Source: Strongylocentrotus droebachiensis (Eukaryota; Echinodermata; Echinoidea; Camarodonta; Strongylocentrotidae). From it: a DNA stretch of 64,000 nt. The translations under genes and the position numbers were made by a program. This document shows, one piece after another, positions 1 to 11,758 of this stretch (position 1 is the first letter of the stretch; each line of letters starts with the position of its first letter). The stretch lies in NCBI GenBank assembly GCA_035222895.1, contig JAVYIG010006354.1:1-64000 (forward strand). Direction: 5' to 3'. The notes under the pieces were generated by a model that had not been told where the DNA came from, did not search any database, and was given only the letters and a program-made list of their open reading frames with translations.

Positions 1-2234
1 ATCGCCCATTCCATTCACTATACGTTACGTACTATAAAGGCTCATTGTCTGACCGTTCATGAATATTCATGTTTTTGCTAAACTCGGCAAAATGTTTGCT
101 TTTACTAAATGGAAAAATTACGGTGGGGGGTTGGATGAAATGGACATAATGAAATAGGCAGAAGTGATCTATGATAATTCATGCTTTTTATGTTTCGTGT
201 GCTCGACCTATAACCTTCAAATCGCTTGGTAAACTGAGTCCAAAGTTAGACTTGTTTCACACGTGTATTATAGGCAATGACGAGCTTGCAACCTATTTTG
301 AAAAATTACGGTGGGTGAACTTTCAAAAGTCAATGAGACATGAGGGCTCCAATGAAAGAGCTAGTGATAACGTACGTCGGGTGGATGTGCTTTTCGTTTA
401 AACAAAAAATGAATTTTTAACGATTTTTTTAAAAAACGTCCATAGGCTAACATGTTAGGCTGCCGACTCAGATCATGCTCTGACGATAGGGGGCGTTGTG
501 AAATGAGACTAACCGGAGCCATATGAAAAATAATTAAAATTTGTATAAGTTTAAAAAAATATACTCAGGGTACAACGTGCAGGGTCACATATTATAAGAC
601 ATCGTTAAGTTTTTTTACGCAGGGGGTGAGTGTTTTGGGGGTTAAACGTACCCCCCTCAATTTTTGCTCCAGGGGAGGGGGGGGGGGGGGGGGGGTAAAC
701 AAAAAAGATGCTCCTTAGAGGTGATCTAAAGACTGGTTGTATTCATGAGCTGTTCTGTTCATGATGATGAACTAAACGATGGAGCTTTATTTGGGGAAAG
801 ACACATGACTTTGTAACAAAAAAAATTACGACGATCGTGCTCTAGACCATTATTTCAAAAACTCTACTGTTTTGAAAAAATATTTATACTCAATCATTAT
901 TTCTGTGCAATATTGCCTTTCAAACATAAAAGTGGTATCTTACATCAAATTCTATGCAATATGCATGCTCTCGTCGAATATCATAAAAGTGCAAAACATA
1001 TTTATAGGCTGTTTATAATACTTTGTCTCTTTCACTCTCAGACACAAAGCACCAGTCAAAGGAATTCTCTTCCACACGAAATCACATCAATTATGTTTTT
1101 TTTAGATGATAGTTTTTAGAGGAAATTAAAGAAATTCTTCTAATTTTCTGAACGGTTCACCCTATAATGGGCCTATATGTTTTTTTTCCAACGGTTCGGG
1201 GTTGTCTGGTCTTTAGTTTTCCCTCTATTTCAAAAGATGTATCGTTGTATGTTTTATTAAATATTACATATGTTCATTTTTTTGTTTGTTGTTTGTTTCC
1301 TATGAATTGTATATTTTAGCCTAAAGTTTGTTATTGAAGTCATATTGGTGAAGAAAAACTGATATTTTTTTTTATCTCACTAGTTGAAACTTCCAGATCG
1401 AGCTACTTGCAACTTTTCGGTATAGCGCCGTCTGTTGTTGTACCTCATACAGGTTGTGCTGAAATACGTGACATCGCGACACACCACCATCACATTCACA
1501 GGCTAATTTTAGATCTTGCAAATAATAACACAGCCTCACACAGTCACAAGATCACAGGTAATAATACAAATAGTCTGGGTCTGCTCTTTTGTTGCTATCA
1601 TTACCATTGTAAATAATGATTCATAATACTGTGACTTTGAGTATTTTGAGTATGACGACGTCTGCTCCAGCTCCAGGACCAAAGTTGAAAGTAGATCTAA
1701 CGTTAGATCTAGATCTAACTTTTTGTTAGATATATTATTAGGCCTAATAAAAAATTAAAAAAAATAAAAAATTATTACCAATAAATACCAGACGTTGAAT
1801 TGAGACTTGACAGTTTATTTTAATCCGTGATTTGAAGGAGTAATCAATCTTTAGTTAAGAACTTGTGTTAGGAAATACATTGTTGGTTATATATTTGATG
1901 CAAAGGCCTAGACTAGTTTTTATTAAATACAAAGGCAAAAGTGACGGGTTTATTTCTGTTGAGCATCCAACACGCAACCCCCATCCCATTAATTATCACA
2001 ATGTCGATCATACTCAGTAAGTATAACTTAGCTGTTCATGTTTGATGATGATGATTGTGATGTGGACATAATTGACTAGATAAGCCTTATCAAGGCTAGG
2101 TAATAATTAGACCATAATCTTCAGTCTCTAATAATCAACGTTTAGCTGAGACTACGTCTGACTCCACTGATCGCCGCGCCTCTATACCCTGAGACTGAAG
2201 TACAGTACACGTACATCGTAGTTCGTACAGACAG
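1..2234. other. upstream flank of the TPRG1L-like gene, no coding region seen
   Basis: No open reading frame here resembles a known protein; all are short and without domain motifs. The stretch holds a G homopolymer at about 677-695, AT-rich spacer, and a somewhat more GC-balanced block at about 2140-2234. That block ends in a fair splice donor (ACAG followed by GTTAGT at 2235), so it could be the untranslated first exon of the gene that follows. The transcription start cannot be placed from sequence alone. Confidence 0.5.
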
Positions 2235-2415
2235 GTTAGTGAGGGGATCAGAGGATACGGCTTACAGCGTTACGCACGGCAGTTTGTGAAAGATTGCTAG
2301 ACGATAGATATTTCTAGATTAATCATTGCCTCCATCAATTTATGTTGTGTTTGTCGGAACAAACGTGATATCATGTGATCATAATCTTTATTTCATTACA
2401 TTTTTTCCTTTACAG

Positions 2416-2453
2416 ATCTTGCTAATTCCTCAAGCAAAACCAGAAAAGGCAGA
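2416..2453 (+). other. 5' untranslated part of the first coding exon of the TPRG1L-like gene
   Basis: A pyrimidine-rich tract ending in TTTACAG (2409-2415) gives a good acceptor just upstream of the start codon at 2454. The ATG is therefore probably preceded by 38 nt of untranslated exon and a spliced leader exon further left, perhaps ending at 2234. The ATG context (gcagaATGGA) is acceptable and no in-frame upstream ATG is open to it. Confidence 0.5.
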
Positions 2454-5400
2454 ATGGATTCTAATGGTCAGACGAACGGCAACATTGAGGACAACCTTGA
2501 GAAAGGTGTACCTGACGTATCATTTGAAGGGGTCAAGCTAAGCATTGATTCTAACAATCTTCTTGATGAGAACAACACCGGTATCCAAGGCGAGGGAGCG
2601 GCCACACCGGTGGATAATGCTAAATTCCAACCAAACGCAATCAATGCTTCTGGATTCTATTTTGCTTCACAGGTAGGGTATGAGGATTCATTGTTTTTTT
2701 AAATATCAAATTGCATACTTTTCTTTTAGGCCATGCAAGAAAAGTTGTTTCCTAGTTTCTTGTCCGAGTTTTTTTTGAATAAGAGAAGGGGTTCCACGTT
2801 AATTAATTTCTCTAAGATGGCTGCTGCACAAACAAATGCTATAGAATTAGGCAAGGTGAATTCTGGTAAAAAATAAAATAATAATTCTCACAGAATCAAA
2901 CGAAACTTACACTGAATGTTCAAGATTACAAATACATGTCATTTGCCAAACAATTTTGGAAGAAAATGTATACTGGCGCTGGCTGAGTAATGAGCATAGA
3001 AAGACAAGGAAATCAAGGTTAGTAGCCCCGACACCCTTTGTGTAGTCCCATATACATCATTCTGTGTACAGTGCTTGTTACTTTACCAAGACTGGGCCAA
3101 ATTTATTATGATTTTGATGACTCCAGAACTTTGCAGTACACACCAATACTGCTACATGACCAGAACTCACCTTTATCTTTAACTTATATTTCTCCAGATC
3201 GAGACCATCAAATTCGATTTTAGGAGTCTGCAGCAAAATATTAGGGATAAAAATGATAAGCCTACACTTTCTAAAAACCTTGCCGATAAATATTGTTTTT
3301 AGAGCTCCAGAGGGGCAACAAAACCTTGCCGATGATTATTGTTTTTAGATCTCCGTAGGGGCAACAAAGTCTTTTTGAACATTACAACTCGGGGTTGACT
3401 AACGATGACTCTAATGTCTACAAAACTTCTGTGGAATAAAATATTGTGGCCGTAAACGGTTTGATTTTGAAAAGGGCATTCCGGCCCGTGATTCGAGTGG
3501 GTAATTCGAGCCCTGAGTATTTTCTTGGACAGGTATTCTACATACATGACAGATGCTCTCTTAAATACAGTCCGTATTCATGTCGCTGACTTGTTTGGTA
3601 AACTTGTACATGTATTAGATTTTTTTTATAAATTGAATTGAATTTATTTTCTTCTGCAAAACATACAAATCAAATTACATTTCAGTGATACAACATATAC
3701 AAATATATTTAAAAATTGGAACGTGTACACAATGTAGTAATAATAGAAATGTTTATGTAGAGGTTCCTGTAATAATGATTCTGTACATGTTTTAGTTACA
3801 AATTCTCTTCATGTAAAATCTTCAAAGTCAGGGTCTATTTAGTACCGGTATACAGGTGGTCTCTAAAGCAAGTAACACTTCCAACATGGTCCATTTTTCT
3901 GTCACTTAATTATTTGTATACTGGTATTACACAATCCACTGATACTTGAAGATAAGCTTGTGTTCTGGTAATGATAGAAAATAAATTCTCGCATAATCCA
4001 ACAAAACTTACTGGTACACTGAATGTTCAAAATGAAATGAAAATAAAATGAACCTTCACTGAAAGTGGATTGTCTCCTTGGTGTTTGCAGGCTGGTCGTC
4101 TAGAAGCAGCAGCCACTGCATGCCAGAACAATCTCATCAACCAGGAAGAAGACGGGAACCTCCTCGGGGTGTGGCTTCTCACCGAGGTAGACCACTGGGA
4201 CAACGAGAAGGAACGGGTTGCCGCGGTAACAGACAATTCTCTCTACCTGGTCAAATTTGATTTCATCGTGAATCAGATAAAGACCTACCGAAGGGTCATG
4301 TTCAACACACTGAGCGCTCTCCAGAAAGGAAATTTCACCTATCCAGAGAAGACACTTGCACCGTAAGTTTGACATAGCTGTTCTAGATGGCTTTGAGTGT
4401 GATAAAAGAATATAATGTTAGAGCTAGTTCAATATTGTTGCTGTTGTTGTGATTAATGGCGTTTCCATCATCATTCGATGATTTCCGATTGTCATAGTGA
4501 GAGCAATATATTTTTGTATTACATGAAAACTAAGCGATATAATATTATTATCTTTATCAGGCTGACTAGCCAAATAACAAAATTTGACTTGCCTTGGTGT
4601 GTGTGATATCGATATCGATAGTTGAAGTTCCCGGATGACTGAGTGATACAAAAAAAATATTGGTCAGTCATCCGGGTACTGCGCTAAAGATATTGAATAC
4701 AATGATTTATTGTACCACTTAGAAGCCTTATATAGATAATAATTTGTCATCTTTCATAGAGTTTAGATAAATGTATCTTGGTTATCAGTCACAGGTCAAG
4801 GGTCGTTAGTTTGAATCCCCAGTTAATTATTTACGCCTTTCCTAAACGAGGTGTAAATCAAACTTGTGCCGAAGGGGCTCTGGTGTTCCTGGGATTTTAA
4901 CATTAAATAATTTACTTGTATGCATGTAAAGAACCTGCAAATTGCTTTTAAAATCAATAAAAGCATCATTTAACAATGTTGAATCTGAGATGTACGGCCC
5001 TACATGTTATCAGTGTCTGTGATATGGTGTAATATTGAAGCCCTAACAAAATTGTGCTTCAAAATGGTCATGGAGTGCCTCAAAAAGTACAACATTTTGA
5101 GTTACTGGTTTTACCATTGTACTAATTTTCCCCAATAGACTGTAGTGTTATAAAAACCGTTGGGAAAACGGTTGAAATTTCGAATTCCAATCATAAATAT
5201 CTTGATAATCAGACAGGTGATCGGCTTGTAAAAGTCATGGGATTCCTAACTGACCTACATGTACATGTAAAGGTTTATAATTATGATTGCAGCATGAGCG
5301 AAATGCAGGATTTTGTTTAGAATCTGAGACAAAGATACCCAATCCCTTTAATGCTTTGCTCATACTGTACATGAAGATGTAGATGATTGTGTGGATCTTT

Positions 5401-8400
5401 CTCTCAAAGCCCTTTAAAGGTAATACAAAGTTTTGGTAAGGGGTCATGAATTTGGTTCAAATGAACATATTGGAAGCATATGCGATCATACAATATTCAG
5501 TGATCATCGTCGCGATCGAAATCGAGTCTTAAGTCATGAAATTATAAATAATAATCACTTTATGTTGTATAGCTCCCTCTCAAGGTCAAGATATTAATCA
5601 AGCTACAAAACTATGTTTGTTGACTAATATCGACCGATTAGCTATTCCCGTTCGCAAACTATATACCACAACTACATATTCTGAGATTTTCATGGTCGCA
5701 GCTACCATAGTACGGCCGTAGGAGCTATTTGAAATTTATCAAAATTTACCAGGAGCACCGGTAAATCTTTATATTCAATTTTTCTCAAAAGCAGAAGTGT
5801 TTTAGGGGCTAAAATTTATAGTGCTTTTAAAACATCCACAGGGGCATCCAAATATATCAAAATTGTAAAGAATCACTATCCACCCATTTTTCGAAATTTC
5901 CCAAAACTTTGTAATACCTTTAAACAAAATTATTCACTGATTCTATGACCGTTTTATTGACAGAGCCCGCACAGGTGAAGGAGTTCGCCTTCACTGGAGC
6001 AGTGGACGTCCATTGTCTGTACTTGAGAAGTGGAACCCCTTCAGTGATACCATTCCTTATACCACACTCACTAGTCACCCTCTACAGACTGATAATACAA
6101 GACAGGCTCAGAACTATCAGGTTAGTAAAACCATTCCCTCCCTATACCACACTCACTAGCCTCTACAGACTGATAATACAAGACAGGCTCAGAACTATCA
6201 GGTTAGTAAAACCATTCCCTATACCACACTCACTAGTCACCCTCTACAGACTGATAATACAAGACAGGCTCAGAACTATCAGGTTAGTAAAACCATTCCC
6301 TCCCTATACCACACTCACTAGCCTCTACAGACTGATAATACAAGACAGGCTCAGAACTATCAGGTTAGTAAAACCATTCCCTCCCTATACCACACTCACT
6401 AGCCTCTACAGACTGATAATACAAGACAGGCTCAGAACTATCAGGTTAGTAAAACCATTCCCTATACCACACTCACTAGTCACCCTCTACAGACTGATAA
6501 TACAAGACAAGCTCAGAACTACCAGGTTAGCACCAGCTTCTCTTGTTTCAATTTCTGTGTATTATTGTTTTCTCTCCTCTCTCTCTTTCTGTCACTCTTA
6601 TTTTCTAAGTGATACTTTCTAATGCGTACAAATCCATCCCAAGGGGACTCAAGTCACGTTAATACAGTCAAACCTTCTCTTGTAAAGTCACCTGTATATA
6701 GTGGCAATGTATTTTGTCTCCCTCAAGAAAGAAATGTGTGTTGTAGAACCTGTCTAGAAAGGCCACCTGTATACAGTGGCCACTTTCTCTGTTTGCCTTG
6801 GGTGGCCTTTATAGACAGGTTTGACTGTAGAACATTATAAGAAATGCTTACCCGGTATGTTCAAAATCCAAGTGATATATTAACTAGCTTGCCTTCTCTT
6901 ATGTACTATTTTTTTTCTTTTGACTTTAAAGGTACTATGTCCCATTTGCAGGCCAAAAAAATGAAAAAGTTAAATTTCAACTGCATTTGAAAGATAATAC
7001 TAATTTAGAACTTCCCTTAAAAAGGTGGGGCTTGAAAATGTCTTCAAGTGGGAAAATAACGACTATTAGTTGTCAAATCGACTTTAGGGCTATAGAGCCC
7101 AAAAGTAATAGTCTTGATTTTCAGACAATTGTACTGAATGGTCATACGTTTTATGCTGCGCAAAGATTCAATCTGTTTAATCTTGGCCATCACAAGAAGT
7201 GGGTTATTGATGTAGACAAATGCTCATGTACCCTTTACAACTCTTTTCATGTATGTTATTACCAAAGAAGAAAAAAAGCCAGTCAGTCACTCAATAGTGT
7301 CTGACAGTGAAGTCTAGCAAGTAAACGGGTTTCCCTGCATAATTTGAATATGAGGACACTGCTAACGTTTAAATTTCACAGATAGGACATACATGACATA
7401 TTCATAATTCCTGCAAAGTTCTACAGCATTTGAGGTTGGCTGCAAAAGGGACATAGTACCTTTAAGGTGTGTTTTCTGTTAATTCAGTTAAACCCAACCC
7501 TGGGTCTAAGATTACATTTGACAATAGGAAAACTTAGACCTCCGACTGACTTCCTTTAGAAAAAACCTTTGAACAAAAGCTATAAAAAAGAAGTGTCAGG
7601 TTTAGAATTTAGTTGACTATGGGCCTTATGCCTAGGTTACACCAATGTGTTGAGCTCATGCTTTTCCATTTCGATGTGAACACTGGAGAAACAAGCTGAC
7701 TTCTTTCTGGAATGCATGATTTAAATTGGATGCAAAGTGACATCCGTATAGCCACCCTGCATTTCCCATGCGTCTTAATGGAAACGGATCGACAAACGCG
7801 TACTTCCAACCATCGAGAAGAAAACATAACATCAAAATGAATTTTTGTGTGTGACCTAGGCATTAGGGTATACAATATCTCTGTTCGTTTCTCTTCTCGT
7901 TGTATATATTTTTTGTCTACAGTACCTCAATGTACATTTCTCAGTTGTTGTCCGCCGTCGCCCAACAGGAGGTCTTACAAATAATGCTGCTTGTCCGTGT
8001 TACCGTCCGTGCATCTGTTCGTCCGTCTGTACAATACTCTCAAAAACTTGCCATACTTGTAGCTTTGAGGTAGGATCATCAATACGAATCCCAACAGAAA
8101 TGCATTTCTTGAAAGCCTTTGTCAAGTGTGATTGTAAACATAACTTCATCTAAGGTCAAAGGTCTAAAATCCATCTGATTTTCATATTTCTTGGTATTTG
8201 ATGAGGTTGAGTTTTTTTCCAGTGTGGAGTCATTGTGTTTCTTAGATCTTGTCCAGGCATCTGTCTTGCAGTGATGGCAATCCTTTGATATTTTTGTTAT
8301 TTTTAGTCTTTTGACTACAAGTCTTTATATATATTGGATGTGGCATTATTTGTTTCAATTGTTTCGTCAATACTTGGTATGTTTTTCAGAAGTTGCTATA

Positions 8401-9882
8401 CAGAATGCAAGCACTTGTGTTGCAGTGTTGGGGTGCTTTTGAAGATTTAAAAGCTTTATGACACACTGATTCAGTTAATACTGCTCTATCTATACTGAAT
8501 GATCCTTGATTCAGGCATTATGCTTCCTGCTTTTAGATTGTACTCATTAAGTCACTACATAATCCATTGGCTCAAAATTCTGTATGATTTTGATGGACCC
8601 CAGTAACTGGAGAAATGTGCATTGGGCTTACAGTGTGTTTCTGAAGTTTCTGTCTTGCCTGGCTTTCTTGCCTTGTCAGAATCTTCTTCCATTGGTGGCA
8701 TGGAGTCTTTCTATCCTGCAGATTACTTTGACTGGATTGTAGTAAATATTTCAATGAATGAGATTGTTTGAACAACATTTGATGTCTTGTTGGTTCGATT
8801 TCCATTTTGAATGATGGTGGTGACTGGTGAATGATAGTGGTTATTTTACCTGACTGCTTAGAAAGCATAAATGCTTGTAAGTAAGCAACCAGACGGCCGA
8901 CGGCTTTAATTCCTCTCCGAGGGACCTGGTAATGAGGATTAATGCCTTACCAAAGGGCACTAGCGCATCGCCTTGGTTTCGAACACGGGTCACCGGATTA
9001 CGAGACCACTGCTCTACCGACTGAGCTATCGCGCCTCCTTTTATGCTTGCCTACCTAAAACTGAATCAAGTTTGAGTCTTTTCATGGGGAGTGCCAGTTT
9101 ACCTAAGAAATATTTTGATGGTGCTGACTGCAGAAAGACGAATGCTTTTCTGGAGTGAATTAAGATGTTGTGCAATAGTTTTGGGTCAAAGTGAATATTT
9201 GTGCTTAGCTCTTGGTATTTGAACAATGACTGTACAAGAATCTTGGTAAGGGGAGTGCCTGTTTGTCTAAGAAATATTTTGATGATGTATTGAAAGACAA
9301 ACACTTTTCTGGAGTGAATATAGGTTCTACTCGGGTTGTTTCAGGGATTTTGCAATAGTTTTGGGCCGAAGGAAAAGACTGTGCTTACATGTAGCTCTCT
9401 GTATTTGTGCAATGACTGTATCGTAGGGGGAGCTTCTGTTTGGCTCAGAAGTATTTAGATTTTTTGATTTTTTATGATGTTGAAAGACAAACACTTATAG
9501 TTCTCTGAAGTGAATATTACTTTGTGAGTCTCGTGAAGAGACTAATTGAGAGCCCGCTTCGCCCATGTGCACTCATTAACGCTTCGCCGCCATTTTGAAA
9601 GAGTAACTCTTTCATGCATTCAGAAAAATGTGTGAAATATCAACGCTTTGTGATTTTCTGTCTAATTTGTGACTGTTATAATTGTAATTTCAGGTTGGAC
9701 CGTTCTACAACACTCTCCAGCAAGCAGTGACTACCAGCCGGTCTGCTCACCACCCCAACCTCCCCCCTGTCAGTCTCACAGTGGCACCCATTGAGCTCGA
9801 GATCTATCTGGGTCTCTCCAGCATGGTCTACAACCAGAGCAAGCTCGGATTCTTCAGGGAGAGGGGCGGCGTAAGCTTCTAA
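2454..9882 (+). CDS. TPRG1L: TPRG1L-like protein (tumor protein p63-regulated gene 1-like, hSac2 domain), 4 coding exons
   Basis: Coding exons are 2454-2672, 4091-4362, 5964-6120 and 9694-9882. They sum to 837 nt, giving 278 aa, against about 272-275 aa for vertebrate TPRG1L and TPRG1. All introns are GT-AG and phases fit (0, 2, 0). Residues 1-73 are a low-complexity acidic leader. The hSac2-type domain follows, with GVWLLTEVDHWDNEKER at 99-115, WNPF at 187-190 and a YLGLSSMVYNQSKLGF-like tail at about 256-271, all family hallmarks. In vertebrates TPRG1L (Mover) is a peripheral synaptic-vesicle protein that modulates release; hSac2 is named after an inositol-phosphatase region, but no CX5R phosphatase signature is visible here. 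Exon 3 is odd: its 3' end and donor are tandemly repeated six times, and only the first donor keeps the frame (the next codons read into TAG at 6157-6159). The gene ends tail to tail with WRAP73. It could be orthologous to both TPRG1 and TPRG1L, a single pre-duplication gene. Confidence 0.94.
2860..3225 (+). repeat. dispersed repeat, family R1, fullest copy
   Basis: A roughly 365-bp sequence in TPRG1L intron 1. Its left half (CAAAACTTACACTGAATGTTC-like) recurs at 3930-4030 and 40780-40940. Its right half (GTAGTCCCATATACATC onward, including TTTACCAAGACTGGGCCAAA) recurs at 38325-38545 and 42335-42550. The halves are joined here, which suggests one element with truncated relatives. No terminal inverted repeats or reading frame were recognised, so the class is unknown. 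Confidence 0.7.
3930..4030 (+). repeat. dispersed repeat R1, left-half fragment
   Basis: Shares AAGATAAGCTTG, TTCTGGTAATGATAGAAAATAAATTC and CACTGAATGTTCAA with 40780-40870 and 2860-2930. It lies directly upstream of TPRG1L exon 2, about 60 bp from its acceptor. Confidence 0.6.
4630..4676. repeat. short perfect hairpin, 13-bp arms
   Basis: CCCGGATGACTGA (4630-4642) and its exact complement TCAGTCATCCGGG (4664-4676) are separated by 21 nt. It lies in TPRG1L intron 2 and may be the remnant of a small foldback element. Confidence 0.7.
5413..5924. mobile_element. MITE family D, about 510 bp, with TIRs
   Basis: The left end TTTAAAGGTAATACAAAGTTTTGG and the right end CCAAAACTTTGTAATACCTTTAAA are near-perfect inverted repeats of about 23 bp. 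There is no coding capacity. The right end lies 40 bp before the TPRG1L exon 3 acceptor. A relative lies at 30575-30824, beside an exon of WRAP73. TTAA or TTTAAA at both edges may be the target duplication. Confidence 0.85.
6051..6536 (+). repeat. six 81-bp tandem copies of the TPRG1L exon 3 end plus its splice donor
   Basis: Units begin at 6051, 6132, 6213, 6294, 6375 and 6456, each 81 bp. Each contains the last 70 bp of exon 3 and then GTTAGT (GTTAGC in the last). Two unit types alternate as A-B-A-B-B-A: type B has CTCC added and TCAC removed, so both are 81 bp. Because 81 is divisible by three, one other frame is open across the whole array and gives a repetitive 225-residue reading frame; that frame is not the protein frame. 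Units 2 to 5 are almost identical, which implies recent expansion. Confidence 0.96.
6665..6827. mobile_element. MITE family B (CAGTCAAACCT ends, TA target)
   Basis: Ends CAGTCAAACCT and AGGTTTGACTG, flanked by TA on both sides, as expected of a non-autonomous Tc1/mariner-type element. The interior carries the alternating text 'ccacctgtatacagtgg' and 'cccttgggtggtcttta' shared with copies at 12294-12465, 39302-39474 and 27215-27535. Confidence 0.85.
6925..7465. mobile_element. MITE family A, about 540 bp, TTAA-flanked
   Basis: Terminal inverted repeats AAAGGTACTATGTCCCATTTGCAG and CTGCAAAAGGGACATAGTACCTTT, with TTAA at both edges. It lies in TPRG1L intron 3. The interior is nearly identical to 61511-62045 over more than 500 bp, so both copies are young. 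It contains an open stretch of 105 codons with no recognisable domain; I treat this as chance. Confidence 0.88.
8880..9036 (-). repeat. tRNA-derived SINE (Thr-like head)
   Basis: Read on the minus strand the head has an A box TAGCTCAGTCGGTAGAGC and a B box GTTCGAAACC, separated by a recognisable anticodon arm (CTCGTAA, CGT). The 3' acceptor half does not pair with the 5' half, and an unrelated tail follows (TGCCCTTTGGTAAGGCATTAATCC). It is therefore a SINE rather than a working tRNA gene. Confidence 0.75.
9075..9535. repeat. diverged tandem repeat, about three units of 150-180 bp
   Basis: The phrases 'ggggagtgcc-gttt', 'aagaaatattttgatg', 'gaaagacaaacacttttctggagtgaat' and 'ttttgcaatagttttgggcc' recur in the same order at about 9085-9200, 9245-9370 and 9425-9520. 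It lies in TPRG1L intron 3. Confidence 0.65.
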
Positions 9883-9898
9883 AGACTCTACCAACCAA

Positions 9899-10446
9899 AG
9901 TTTAAGATGCAGGTGTGAATGGAGTTCAGATTATTCATGCATCTGGGTATGTGATAACATTGTCACTTTCATACTATTATTGTAATCTTGGATGTTCCCT
10001 GTTAAAGATGCAAGTGTGAATGGAGTTCATATTATACAAGCATCTGGGTATGTGATAACATTGTCACTTTCATACCATTATTGTAATCTTTGATTTTCCC
10101 TGTTAAAGATGCAAGTGTGAATGGAGTTCATATTATACAAGCATCTGGGTATGTGATAACATTGTCACTTTCATACTTTTATTGTAATCTTGGATTTTCC
10201 CTGTTAAAGATGCAAGTCTGAATTGAGCTCATGCTAAACATGTACCTGGGTATATGATAACATTGTCACTTTCATACTTTTATTGTAGTCTTTGATTTTT
10301 CCTGTTAAAGATGCAAGTCTGAATTGAGCTCATGCTAAACATGTGCCTGGGTATATGATAACATTGTCACTTTCATACTTTTATTGTAGTCTTTGATTTT
10401 TCCTGTTAAAGATGCATGTCTGAATGAAGTTCATGCTTAACATGTA
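9899..10446. repeat. tandem array of about 104-bp units in the TPRG1L 3' flank
   Basis: Units of the form 'gttaaagatgcaagtgtgaatggagttcat...gtatgtgataacattgtcactttcatac..' repeat five times, beginning only 16 bp after the TPRG1L stop codon. Partial units resume at 11372-11440 beyond an inserted element, and weaker ones occur at about 11510-11800. The array probably forms much of the 3' untranslated region. No clear AATAAA occurs near its start. Confidence 0.85.
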
Positions 10447-10452
10447 CATGGG

Positions 10453-11371
10453 CATACCTGCCAACCACCTCGATTTAGGCGGAGTTCCCCCGCATTTTTC
10501 ATACCAACTCCGAATTCCGAGTGCATGCCTCAAAACTCCGATTTTTTTAAATTTTATAATATTTTTAAAACAAACGACTGTTGCATAAGACTAAAGCATA
10601 ACACAGCACTGGCGTAAATACTGGCGTAAATATTCATAATTGAATGAAACACGCCCTTAAGACTAAAACAACAACAACAACAACAAACTGATAACCAGAT
10701 CACGCCGACATCCGCGCTCGCGCTCATAGAAGATATACACAGCGCAGCCCGAAAGTGATCGTTAGTTCCGCAGTCATTATCCATGTACTGCATGTACTAG
10801 TACATGGAAGCACGTGCGCAAGCTATATATCGATAAAGTGTGTGCGGACGTTGTACTAATACATACACTACATGCAGCGTTGTTGCATAGTAACTGCATG
10901 CGTATAGCCCACGTGTATTTATATTACATGTGCAGTTGATACACCGTGCATAAACACTGTATACATTGGCGTGTTTTCTTCAATGCTTGTGCGATGACTG
11001 CGATCGTGGAAGCTTGTTATTTACCGGACTTCCTCGGATTTATTTTGGATTACTACTACTATACATTCTTCTTTGTTGATTTCTCCATTTTTGAAGGACA
11101 AAATGGGTAAGACTCGTGCTGTTCATAATCAGAAGTATAAGAAAGAATACAAAAATTGTTTATGTGTGGGGCGAAAAGGTTGAAGGAAAAGGCCCATTTG
11201 CACCATTAAAATGGAGAGAAAAAAAAATAGACCCTAAAGTCCTGTGTACCCCCCCCCCCCCCCCCCCCCCAATCTACGGGCTACTACCCCAATCCTTCGG
11301 TGGTTCGCGACCTCGTAGTCCATCCAGAAAAATTTACTCCTAATTTCTCTTGTCTCAGGTTGGCAGGTATG
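10453..11371. mobile_element. non-autonomous TIR element (about 920 bp) inserted in the 104-bp array
   Basis: Terminal inverted repeats CATACCTGCCAACC and GGTTGGCAGGTATG (14 bp, perfect). The 6-bp direct repeat CATGGG at 10447-10452 and 11372-11377 is the likely target duplication. It splits one unit of the tandem array, so it is younger than the array. The interior has no convincing coding region and holds a C homopolymer at about 11250-11270. Confidence 0.85.
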
Positions 11372-11719
11372 CATGGGTATATGATAACATAGTCACTTTC
11401 ATACTCTTATTATAATCATGGATGGTTCTTGTATCAAAGAGGTTTGTTTCTTTAGGGATAGGGAGGGGATAACCATCCGTAGACATATTTGATCAAGTTA
11501 AAAATGTACTTCTATGTGTGAATACAGCTCAGAATGCTTTCCATGTAGTAGGTATATGATAAGTTTGTAACTTTGATGTTCCTTGTACATGTATTTAGTG
11601 GTTTAATAGATTGTATAGCATAAAGGATAAGTGGGAGTATAGACCATTGTTTTCAGTTTTCACTGCCTTCTCTCTCAACCATGCTACACATGTACATGGG
11701 TATGTGTTCATGTTTATAA

Positions 11720-11758
11720 AAGTGAAAATGTTATTATACTATAATAACATTTTCACTT
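11720..11758. repeat. near-perfect palindrome, 19-bp arms with a 1-nt centre
   Basis: AAGTGAAAATGTTATTATA (11720-11738) is followed by one base and its exact reverse complement (11740-11758). The words resemble the 'gataacattgtcactttca' part of the neighbouring 104-bp unit, so it probably arose from inverted duplication of a piece of that unit. Confidence 0.9.

Noticed and set aside
5945-6622. 225-codon repetitive reading frame that looks like a repeat protein
   Set aside because: It is a shadow frame of the 81-bp tandem repeat. The true TPRG1L frame is shifted and gives the conserved WNPF region.
6987-7304. 105-codon frame as a small gene
   Set aside because: It lies wholly within MITE A and the second copy at 61511-62045 does not keep it.
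8960-9036. tRNA gene (Thr-like)
   Set aside because: A and B boxes are good but the acceptor stem does not pair and a SINE tail follows.
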